In this document: positions 7,121 through 13,699 of the stretch, one piece after another
How the letters are laid out: each line of letters opens with the position of its first letter
Numbering within the stretch: the stretch's first letter is position 1
Assembly: GCA_035544955.1 (NCBI GenBank)
Contig: DASZZN010000037.1
Span: 49,870 to 113,869, forward strand
Length of the DNA stretch: 64,000 nucleotides
Reading direction: 5' to 3'
From: Candidatus Dormiibacterota bacterium
Lineage (GTDB): Bacteria; Chloroflexota; Dormibacteria; CF-121
Notes under the pieces: model-generated
Databases searched by the model: none
Told to the model about the DNA's origin: nothing
Seen by the model: the letters and a program-made list of their open reading frames with translations, nothing else
Made by a program: the position numbers and the translations under genes

Positions 7121-7924
7121 TCACTGGGGGTATGTCGATGTCACCATCCCGACAAAGCGGTTGTCGTCCGCATATCGCTCCAGCACGACCGTGGTTAGGT
7201 GGGCGTTGTCATATGCGCCCCCAAAACTGCAGTTCACGTACCCGATTTGGTCGCTGTCCAAATACAGCGGCTGCGTCCGAGCCGCCGCGGTGGGGTTGAA
7301 GAAGATGCGTTTGTTTAGCGAGGCGCCGTTCAATTGACTGACCCCCAAGCAATAGACAACTTGACGGAAGCCAGCAGCGAAGCTGATCTGCAGTCCGCCG
7401 TTGGACCCATCTCGTTCAAGGGTGACCAAGTCGGTCCTGGCCACAACGGTCCCAGCCTGTTGATTCGTGCTGACGACATGAAGGACCGTCAACCCCCCTG
7501 CCCCTCCTGCCGGTCCTTGTGGGCCTGCTGGTCCAGCGGGACCGGCTGGGCCGATTGCTCCCGCTGGGCCAGCGGGGCCGGCGGGCCCGGTTGCGCCATT
7601 TGATCCGGCAGGACCCGCAGGTCCGATTGCTCCGGCTGGGCCAGCGGGGCCGGCGGGCCCGGTTGCGCCATTTGATCCAGCGGGACCCGCAGGTCCGACC
7701 TGGTTCCAGTTGATCGCGGTCTCGTGATTGCGACAGCTCGCCGGGTCGTCAACAATCCGGACATTGCCGTTCGTATCGTTGAAGCAGGCATTGATCACCC
7801 CGTTCGCTGCTGGAATACTGGCAAGCGCGACCGAACCGGCCACGACGACCAACCCGGTGGTAACCGCCGCGACCGAAGAGAGTCGCCGAACGTTCTGGCG
7901 CAACAGGATCAACAGCTTATTCAT
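7121..7924 (-). CDS. Secreted collagen-like triple-helix protein (267 aa)
   Basis: The protein starts with a basic N-terminus and a hydrophobic segment ([18 protein letters not shown]) forming a signal peptide, then a short globular part with two cysteines, then about 23 uninterrupted Gly-X-Y triplets rich in GPA and GAx (residues about 76-145), then a beta-rich C-terminal domain of 120 residues that may trimerise the helix. Bacterial collagen-like proteins are surface or exosporium fibres. The ribosome binding site is strong (GAGGAGG before ATG). The DNA of the collagen part is a 72-bp tandem repeat, a hotspot for length change. Confidence 0.85.
   Translation of the reverse strand: MNKLLILLRQNVRRLSSVAAVTTGLVVVAGSVALASIPAANGVINACFNDTNGNVRIVDDPASCRNHETAINWNQVGPAGPAGSNGATGPAGPAGPAGAIGPAGPAGSNGATGPAGPAGPAGAIGPAGPAGPAGPQGPAGGAGGLTVLHVVSTNQQAGTVVARTDLVTLERDGSNGGLQISFAAGFRQVVYCLGVSQLNGASLNKRIFFNPTAAARTQPLYLDSDQIGYVNCSFGGAYDNAHLTTVVLERYADDNRFVGMVTSTYPQ
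7551..7700. repeat. Tandem repeat, 72-bp period, in the collagen-like gene
   Basis: TTGCGCCATTTGATCC begins at 7591 and again at 7663, with the flanking sequence repeated as well, giving about 2.1 copies. One period encodes 24 residues, that is eight Gly-X-Y triplets. Confidence 0.85.
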
Positions 7925-8124
7925 CCCGGCCTCCTCAGAAATCGCGAATTTTGACGCGCAGAACTAATCCTCCAAGGTACCGCGTTCCTCCCTGTATTCC
8001 AAGGCAGGCTGTAATACCTCTCTGTTGGGGTGACTATGACGCTAAGTGAAGGGGCTTACAAGCCACCCCCTGCGGGAGCTTATCTCCCAACCGGGCCGCG
8101 CTACTTCTTACAACTGGCCTGGCT

Positions 8125-8823
8125 CTATTGCGGTCGGCCGGTAGCTAACCCGTATTGCGTGCACCGGGCGCATTTTGACCGCTTGCCATTGCCGAGCCGG
8201 TTGATCATCTCGTCGGCAGCGTTCTCGATTGCAGACTGCGGAATGCTGCTGGTGGACTCGACCACGTGCAGGCCCTCCTCAGCGCGTTGGCTGGCAGCGG
8301 CAAGGGCGGACTTCAGACGCTGAACATCGGCACCGGCGCCGGCCCGTGCATACAGGGAGCTAGCGTCGCTCAAGAGCGCGAGCTCGATGAGGCCGCCCTC
8401 AGCCACACGCTCCAGCGCCTCGGCCTCGTAACTCGCCGCCTGATCGAGCTGCAGGCTGCGAGCCCGGTCTATATGGCCGATAGCGCGCGCCACGGTCTCT
8501 GCGGCCTCGAGTAGGCCGCGCTCTCGAAGGCGCCGGCCCGCCGGTGCCTCCTTCGCTTCGGCCGTCGCCTCTACTCCGCCTCTACTCGTTGATGATCTCG
8601 AGTCGTAGCTGACCCAAGGTCCCAAGGCTGAGGGAGATGGTAGCCCGTAGCGGATTCGAACGCACGGTGGCCAGTTGCGGACCATGATGCCCCGAAGGGT
8701 CGTCGCGATGGGCGCAGTAGTCGCGGCCCGTCCTTCATGACTTGGCTGCCCCCACATGTGATGCACATGGTTCGAGCCGGGGATCATCCCGTCAAATGAG
8801 TGCTCCGGTGCGGTATGCTGCAC
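8125..8823 (-). CDS. Hypothetical helical protein, probably 5'-truncated
   Basis: The last 150 residues are coherent: strongly helical, Ala/Glu-rich with a high-GC third codon position (for example LERVAEGGLIELALLSDAS and then ADVQRLKSALAAASQRAEE). The first 80 residues are not protein-like and cover a tRNA-like GATTCGAAC hairpin at 8647-8670, so the real N-terminus is probably missing. The C-terminus runs into the second copy of the 23-bp direct repeat. No family recognised. Most likely a fragment left after integration or excision. Confidence 0.35.
   Translation of the reverse strand: MQHTAPEHSFDGMIPGSNHVHHMWGQPSHEGRAATTAPIATTLRGIMVRNWPPCVRIRYGLPSPSALGPWVSYDSRSSTSRGGVEATAEAKEAPAGRRLRERGLLEAAETVARAIGHIDRARSLQLDQAASYEAEALERVAEGGLIELALLSDASSLYARAGAGADVQRLKSALAAASQRAEEGLHVVESTSSIPQSAIENAADEMINRLGNGKRSKCARCTQYGLATGRPQ
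8130..8152. repeat. 23-bp direct repeat, copy B
   Basis: GCGGTCGGCCGGTAGCTAAC followed by CCG matches 6446-6468 at 22 of 23 positions. Together with the tRNA-like fragments it may mark the ends of a small mobile or deleted segment. Confidence 0.5.
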
Positions 8824-9149
8824 CGACTAATAGCGATTGGAGGTGATAGATGATCTGATTGTTCGTCAGTTGGTCTAAGCGACGAGTCGTATTCGAAAAG
8901 CGATCACTTGACTCTTAATCAGTTGGTCCCGGACCGGTCCCCAGGGCGTCGACCAGGTGTGTTTCTACGTACGTCCGTTTGCCATTGGGTCGAGTTAGAG
9001 TTCACAGCTCCGGCTGGCCAGTGAGCTGCACTTCCGGGCAACGGCGTCTGCCCCGCCACCTGCGCCGAAGGCCATTGACCGTCCGCTGGGGCAGAGGTCT
9101 GATTACCGGGGCAGGAGCGGTTTCGCCACGCCATCAAACGGAGGATCGA
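8824..9149. other. Gene-free stretch with a perfect ribosome binding site and tRNA-like pieces
   Basis: A full anti-SD complement GGAGGTGAT at 8839-8847 is followed by ATG ATC TGA, so only a two-codon frame follows it. Further on, CTCTTAA within TGA/TCA at about 8912-8925 looks like a tRNA-Lys(CTT) anticodon arm, and CAGTTGGTC occurs twice (about 8867 and 8930). None of these builds a complete gene. No other feature is visible. Confidence 0.4.
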
Positions 9150-10235
9150 TTGCAGGCTCGCGAGAAAGAGTTCGGAGGATCCAAGCAATCGCGTAATTCC
9201 AATCGGTCCGGCGCCATCAAGCCCGATGCTCTTGCCGGCGAGGCTGTGGCGGGGGGACGCACCGACGTCCTCGGGCCGAGCGCCATCGAATATTTGCAGA
9301 AGGCCGCCGGCAATGCGAGTGTCAGCTCAGCGATTCAGCGATTCGCCCCCGCCGGAGCCCTGACCGCCGCCTGGGGCAGAGCTCAGCACGCCTCGACCAG
9401 TGCCAGCGTCCCGGTGACAACCGACCGCGCGGAGCTGATTCGACGAACGGGCGATCGGTTGAACCGTGCGCTCGATGCGTATCACTACGCCTGCGTCCAG
9501 GTCAAGGGCGGGATCAAGGCGGAACTTGCCGAGAAGACCGAGTGGCTCTCCCTCATGCTCGAAATCGGCTTCACGTTCGCCGGGCCGCTCATCGCTAAGG
9601 CGCTCCACCACAGCATCGATGCGGTTATCGAAGTCAAGGGTATTACCGAAGAATTCAAGGCGGGGGCAAAGACGATTCTCACCGAGCACTTCGTGGAAAG
9701 TACCGTTGACGCCTCGTTCAAGGGCGGGTTGAAGGCGGCGAAAGATAGCGTTGGGCGAAAGAATGAGACGCCGCAGGTGGCAGGGCAATCGGCATCCGAG
9801 GACTGGGTCGACACCCTCTACGACCACGCCCTGGTGGGCACGGATAAGGTCGACAACGAGCTGGCGAGCAAGAGCGATGCCCAAGTTGCCGCAATTTTCG
9901 TGGCCCTCGATCCTGAGACTCTCAGGGCGCACTACGTGGCCGAAATCAAAGAAAAAGTGGAAGAGTTTGAGAAAAACGTTCTCGCGGTCGACGATCCCAC
10001 GAAGGGGTTCGGGGCCCGCAGGTTGACGTACATCAAGATCGACGGAAGGCGCGAGCCCAAACCAGCACTAGTCACCGTAACCGGCCTTTTTGTTCGCTGG
10101 GTCCCGGACGAGATGGTTGGGATGGCAAAGATCCAAACAGAGAAGTGGGGTGAAGTCCAGACACTGGACGAAGACGACGTTGCCCGCATGGGTACCGATG
10201 CCATGGAGGAATTCGACAAGGGGCTCGGCCGATGA
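9150..10235 (+). CDS. Putative contractile-injection-system cargo protein (361 aa)
   Basis: From the TTG at 9150 (GGAGG 5 nt upstream) the product has a disordered basic N-terminus, then IEYLQKAAGNASVSSAIQRF at about residues 46-65. The pattern LQ..AGN..V...(L/I)Q is found at the N-terminus of DUF4157 proteins and other cargo of extracellular contractile injection systems, where it precedes a toxic domain. A hydrophobic, amphipathic segment (LSLMLEIGFTFAGPLIAKAL, about 138-157) and a long charged helical region follow. No DUF4157 HExxH is present and no toxin fold is recognised. No injection-system genes are in the window. The frame extends upstream to 8979, but that part is arginine-rich noise. 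Confidence 0.6.
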   Translation: MQAREKEFGGSKQSRNSNRSGAIKPDALAGEAVAGGRTDVLGPSAIEYLQKAAGNASVSSAIQRFAPAGALTAAWGRAQHASTSASVPVTTDRAELIRRTGDRLNRALDAYHYACVQVKGGIKAELAEKTEWLSLMLEIGFTFAGPLIAKALHHSIDAVIEVKGITEEFKAGAKTILTEHFVESTVDASFKGGLKAAKDSVGRKNETPQVAGQSASEDWVDTLYDHALVGTDKVDNELASKSDAQVAAIFVALDPETLRAHYVAEIKEKVEEFEKNVLAVDDPTKGFGARRLTYIKIDGRREPKPALVTVTGLFVRWVPDEMVGMAKIQTEKWGEVQTLDEDDVARMGTDAMEEFDKGLGR

Positions 10236-10591
10236 AGGCCGCCCCCGGGTACTGATTCACTACCCTGCGTAGGTGTCGCCGCTAGCGTGCACGGTCGCTT
10301 GAATGGCAGCGGCCAGTTGGTCGGCATGCTTCGGCTCGAGAGCGGTTCTTGTAATGCGGATCCCCGGTGGAGTGTGAAAGCGGTAGCGCTCGCCGGGCTA
10401 ACGGCCCAGCGGGGCTCGAGCAGCAGCTGGACGGTGGCCACCGCTTCGGGGAGTGGGACCCAACGCCGAGGCCGGAACGGCCATAGGCGTCGGTCCAGGG
10501 TGAGAGCGATGACGAGGACGTGGACACCTTCTCGCCATCGCCGCCGTTGGTGGTCCGGCAATCATTTGCCGGCTTCGTCGCGAATCTCGGC
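10236..10591. other. Gene-free stretch between converging genes
   Basis: Open frames here are antisense shadows without ribosome binding sites or recognisable motifs. I see no terminator, repeat or RNA gene. Confidence 0.5.
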
Positions 10592-11143
10592 TCAGGCCGC
10601 CACTCGCCGGTTGAGTTCGTCCATGTATTTGATAAGCCTTTCTCCCAATGAAAATGGCTCAATCTCGTACTGTGCCCACTTACCGGTTTTTCCAGCCTGG
10701 AATGTGAACCGGGTACGACCATTCCTTAATGTTGTACTTGGCGCGAGGCGTCGAAAATCAGCGGCTGGAACCAACCACATGCGCGTGAGACTCATCGATT
10801 TGATATCCAAGAAGCCAAATACGTACAGGAGGCGAGGGTCAGCCATGACTTTGTGGTTGGCGTAATCCACGCAGACCTCAACCATGCCGTGTTTATGCAG
10901 ATTGGCTGAACCTTTGACCTGAAGATAGATGCTTTGGAAGCCCCCTAGGAGATCAACGATGAAGTCCTTGTGATCTACATCGCTATCGGGCCTTGCGGTC
11001 GTGAGTCGGCCATGCGCGCCTAGAAGAATGTAAGCCTCGACTAGGCATTCGATCACGTAGCCCATGAGCTTGTTGGGCAACCGCCTGGAGCGACCGTAGC
11101 CGCCCGTTCGTTTCCCCTCGATCAGACTAAGCAGCAAGCCCAT
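10592..11143 (-). CDS. PD-(D/E)XK-type nuclease-like protein (183 aa)
   Basis: Residues about 35-80 give a conserved restriction-like core: a helix ending LVEAYILLG, then D-x-D-HKDFIVDLL, then YLQVKGSA. The spacing D…(I/V)…QVK is the catalytic pattern of PD-(D/E)XK folds, with the lysine in QVK. The rest resembles small endonuclease-like proteins of the DUF4365/group-I-intron-associated type. It may act in defence or in an integrated element. It stands alone at the end of the accessory island; no methyltransferase is nearby. The start could be this ATG or a later one. Confidence 0.6.
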   Translation of the reverse strand: MGLLLSLIEGKRTGGYGRSRRLPNKLMGYVIECLVEAYILLGAHGRLTTARPDSDVDHKDFIVDLLGGFQSIYLQVKGSANLHKHGMVEVCVDYANHKVMADPRLLYVFGFLDIKSMSLTRMWLVPAADFRRLAPSTTLRNGRTRFTFQAGKTGKWAQYEIEPFSLGERLIKYMDELNRRVAA

Positions 11144-11302
11144 CAGCCGATAACGCTAGGCAACCATTGAGCATGCTCGGCAAGGCTCCTCATTGATTTT
11201 TGCCGTGCCACGCCCAATAATTAGCGGCTGAATTGCGCTTACCGTCACCTTAGGGCGGCTGGGCGCGTGTGGTTGGGGACGGCCACGCAAAGGGGAAAAG
11301 AC

Positions 11303-11509
11303 GTGCAGGACCTCACTGAGCGTCGCAACGAGGAGGCCCGCGAGGTTCGCGATTTGCTGGCGGCCAAGCTCAAGATGCACCCGATCTGGCTGGGTGGCCT
11401 CGACACGCAGGCGGCCCGCCACATCTACCTCTATATCCAGGCGCTCGAGGGCCGGAAGCCGTTCGGCCGGGTCCGGCGGCAGCGGGCCCCGAATTTGACC
11501 CTCGACTGA
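11303..11509 (+). CDS. Small hypothetical protein (68 aa)
   Basis: From a GTG at 11303 after AAAGGGGAAAAG (purine-rich, a plausible ribosome binding site) the product is VQDLTERRNEEAREVRDLL, then a second helix and a basic C-terminus ending RAPNLTLD. It is charged and helical, without cysteines or membrane segments. The frame continues upstream to 11267. Not recognised; it sits at the boundary between the island and the ABC transporter genes. Confidence 0.4.
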   Translation: MQDLTERRNEEAREVRDLLAAKLKMHPIWLGGLDTQAARHIYLYIQALEGRKPFGRVRRQRAPNLTLD

Positions 11510-11547
11510 CGGTCAACTCGTGATCGAGGCCGAGGCCGCCGGCTGAG

Positions 11548-12342
11548 CTAGCTGAACTTCTTGTCCTGGTCGAGCCGGTAGAGGCGGATCGTAAGGGCGA
11601 AGAGCACGATCGACCAGCCCGCCAGCCAGGCGAGCGCCACCAGGGTCGACTCATCGTTCAGGCCGATCGTTTTCCAGGCGAGCTGCGCGTAGTGGTAGGT
11701 GGGTAGCACCGAGCCGATGTGCTGGATCGTGCTGGGGAGCTGCTTGAGCGGCACGAAGATCCCGGACAGGAACAGCATCGGCAGATACACCATGTTGGCA
11801 AGGGCGGGTGCCGCATTGGGGCTGGTCCCGTACCCGATCGCCATGCCCAACCCGATCATCGGGAAGGACCCGAGCATCAGGCGCCAGGTCAGGTCGAGCC
11901 AGGTCCCCGCATCGAGACGAACGCCGCCGATCACGGTCGCGACCACCCCGAGCAGGATGAGACTCAGCAGCGCGAAGATCAGCGCGCCGATGACGTAGGC
12001 CACGGTGGCAACGAAGGGGGGCAGCGGCGTTGCGCGCTGCAGGAGGTCCAGCTTTCGACCGCGGTCGTTCGCCAGGCCGATGCCAAAGTTGTAGACCATC
12101 ACGTTGCCCACCCCATAGGTCGCGTAGGAGACGAGGATCAGCTTGGCCGTACTGACCCCGGGCGCCGCCTGCAGGCTGCCAAAGATGGCGTTGAAGAGAA
12201 GGAAGAACATCACGGGGAGGCCGAGCGACAGAACCGTGAAGGCTGGGTTGCGCAGCCGGGCCACGAACTTGGCGCGGGTCTCCATCCAGAGCATCCGGCC
12301 AATCGGGGCGACCGGCATCGGCTGCATGGTCGTGATACTCAA
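11548..12342 (-). CDS. ABC-2 type transporter permease
   Basis: A 264-residue protein with six hydrophobic segments (starting FTVLSLGLPVMFFLLFNAIF and including MVYLPMLFLSGIFVPLKQLP, the conserved ABC-2 loop). The N-terminal cytosolic stretch is short and amphipathic. It is the membrane half of an exporter, working with the ATPase encoded immediately upstream; the two genes overlap by 4 bp. The substrate cannot be read from sequence; drug or antibiotic efflux and membrane lipid export are common for this class. Confidence 0.9.
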   Translation of the reverse strand: MSITTMQPMPVAPIGRMLWMETRAKFVARLRNPAFTVLSLGLPVMFFLLFNAIFGSLQAAPGVSTAKLILVSYATYGVGNVMVYNFGIGLANDRGRKLDLLQRATPLPPFVATVAYVIGALIFALLSLILLGVVATVIGGVRLDAGTWLDLTWRLMLGSFPMIGLGMAIGYGTSPNAAPALANMVYLPMLFLSGIFVPLKQLPSTIQHIGSVLPTYHYAQLAWKTIGLNDESTLVALAWLAGWSIVLFALTIRLYRLDQDKKFS

Positions 12343-13247
12343 GGCGCCATCTGCTTCTCAGCTTGATGCGTTAGCGAAATGAACGCCTCTTCGAGGTCGG
12401 CTCCGACAACCTGTAGGTCGCTGATGTCGACGCCCCGGCGAAAGAGCTCCCGCAAGAGCGCTTCCGGAGCGTTGCTGAAGAGGCGGACCCGATGATCCTC
12501 GATCGTCAGGTTGGAGACCGGCAGGCCGCCGAAGTCCGACTCGGTCAGCGTCGCCGGCGTGGTAAAGCTGACCTGCTTGGCCACCACTCGCGACTTGATT
12601 TCCTGCGGACTCGCATCCGCGACCAGGACGCCGCGATCGATGACGATAATTCGTTCGGCGAGCTGGTCGGCCTCTTCGAGGTAGTGCGTGGTCAGCAGGA
12701 TCGTCTTGCCCTGCTTGGAGAAGTCGCGAATGCTCTGTAGAAAGAGCCGTCGGGACTCGACGTCCATGCCAACGGTTGGCTCGTCGAAGAAGATGACCTC
12801 CGGATCGCCGGCGACGGCGAGCGCGAAGTAGAGCCGCTGGCGCTGGCCACCGGACAGCTTGCCCGCCTGCTGCTTGCTCTGCGGCTCGAGGCCGGCCAGG
12901 CCGATCGCGCGCTCCGGCGGCATAGGATGCGGGTAGTAGGAGCCGAAGAGCTCGACGAGCTCGCGCACGGTCAGCGTGTCCGGGACACCGGACTCCTGCA
13001 GCATCACGCCGCAGCGGCTGCGCGCGCGGCGATCGGTCGGCTCGAGACCGAAGAGCCGCGCCTGCCCAGCGGTCGCTTTGCGCAACCCGAGCAACACCGA
13101 GATGCAGGTGGTTTTGCCGGCGCCATTGGGACCGAGCATCGCCACCAGCTCGCCCGAGTTGATGACGAAGCTGACGCCGCGGACGGCCTCGACGGAGCCG
13201 AAGCGCTTGTGAACCTGGTTGAGCTCAACGACCGGCTGTCCTAGCGT
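12339..13247 (-). CDS. ABC transporter ATP-binding protein (non-standard start)
   Basis: An ABC-2-associated ATPase with Walker A GPNGAGKT, signature LSGGQRQRLYFALAVAG, Walker B VIFFDEPTVGMD and H-loop TTHYLEEAD, plus a C-terminal regulatory tail of about 80 residues. The family's N-terminal strand (PVVELNQVHKRFGSVEAVRG) is present in frame upstream of the first ATG, but no ATG, GTG or TTG exists there before a TAG at 13257. The only near-cognate codon in the right place is ACG at 13247, 6 nt after a TAGCGT hexamer. I therefore extend the gene to that codon; the start is an inference. It energises the adjacent permease. Confidence 0.85.
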   Translation of the reverse strand, partial: TLGQPVVELNQVHKRFGSVEAVRGVSFVINSGELVAMLGPNGAGKTTCISVLLGLRKATAGQARLFGLEPTDRRARSRCGVMLQESGVPDTLTVRELVELFGSYYPHPMPPERAIGLAGLEPQSKQQAGKLSGGQRQRLYFALAVAGDPEVIFFDEPTVGMDVESRRLFLQSIRDFSKQGKTILLTTHYLEEADQLAERIIVIDRGVLVADASPQEIKSRVVAKQVSFTTPATLTESDFGGLPVSNLTIEDHRVRLFSNAPEALLRELFRRGVDISDLQVVGADLEEAFISLTHQAEKQMAP

Positions 13248-13253
13248 TTGTCC

Positions 13254-13259
13254 ACGCTA
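13254..13259 (-). promoter_or_regulatory. -10-like hexamer TAGCGT
   Basis: TAGCGT on the minus strand lies 6 nt before the in-frame ACG inferred as the ATPase start, the same spacing as at other leaderless genes of the window. Confidence 0.35.
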
Positions 13260-13285
13260 GCACAGCGCCACGTCGTCACCATCGA

Positions 13286-13291
13286 TAGACT
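13286..13291 (+). promoter_or_regulatory. -10-like hexamer TAGACT
   Basis: TAGACT stands 6 nt before the ATG of the VOC gene, with no Shine-Dalgarno sequence, so the mRNA is likely leaderless. Confidence 0.6.
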
Positions 13292-13297
13292 CAGCGG

Positions 13298-13681
13298 ATG
13301 AAGGCCCTGATTTCGGGCGTGCACACGCTGATTTACAGCCACGATGCGGATGCCGACCGCGCGTTCTTCAGGGACGTGCTCGGCCTCGACTCCGTGGATT
13401 CGGGCGGCGGCTGGCTCATCTTCGCCCTTCCTCCCGCTGAGCTGGCGATCCACCCGACTGAGGGCGAGGACGATCACGAGCTCTACCTGCTGTGCGACGA
13501 CATCGAGGCCGCGGCAAAGGAGCTGGAACGCAGAAAAGTCCTCATCACCCGGCCCTTCGACGAGGAGCGTTGGGGACGCGTCACCCGGATCACCCTGCCC
13601 GGCGGTGGACGGATCGGGCTCTACCAACCGAAGCATCGGCTGGCTCACGCAAAGACGGGGGCCGCTCAGAGCCGAACTTGA
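13298..13681 (+). CDS. VOC-family (glyoxalase/dioxygenase fold) protein
   Basis: A 127-residue single-domain protein with the beta-alpha-beta-beta-beta repeat of the vicinal oxygen chelate fold: HTLIYSHDADADRAFFRDVLGL at the start, the strand GWLIFALPPAELAIH, the ELYLLCDDIEAAAKEL half and a final GRVTRITLPGGGRIGLYQP. The putative metal ligands are H9, H in LAIHP, and a glutamate/aspartate of the second half, but the last ligand position is not clear. Members include glyoxalases, fosfomycin/bleomycin resistance proteins and dioxygenases; the specific activity is unknown. Confidence 0.8.
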   Translation: MKALISGVHTLIYSHDADADRAFFRDVLGLDSVDSGGGWLIFALPPAELAIHPTEGEDDHELYLLCDDIEAAAKELERRKVLITRPFDEERWGRVTRITLPGGGRIGLYQPKHRLAHAKTGAAQSRT

Positions 13682-13684
13682 CGT

Positions 13685-13690
13685 TAGACT
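13685..13690 (+). promoter_or_regulatory. -10-like hexamer TAGACT before the GH36 gene
   Basis: TAGACT lies 9 nt before the in-frame CTG at 13700. It also contains the stop codon that closes the GH36 reading frame upstream. Confidence 0.4.
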
Positions 13691-13699
13691 GACGGCGAT

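Noticed and set aside
8860..8940. A tRNA-Lys gene
   Set aside because: An anticodon-like CTCTTAA loop and AGTTGGT boxes are present but too far apart (49 nt) and without a T-arm.
10282..10865. Coding frames on both strands between the injection-cargo candidate and the nuclease gene
   Set aside because: They lack ribosome binding sites and motifs and partly overlap the real nuclease gene in antisense.
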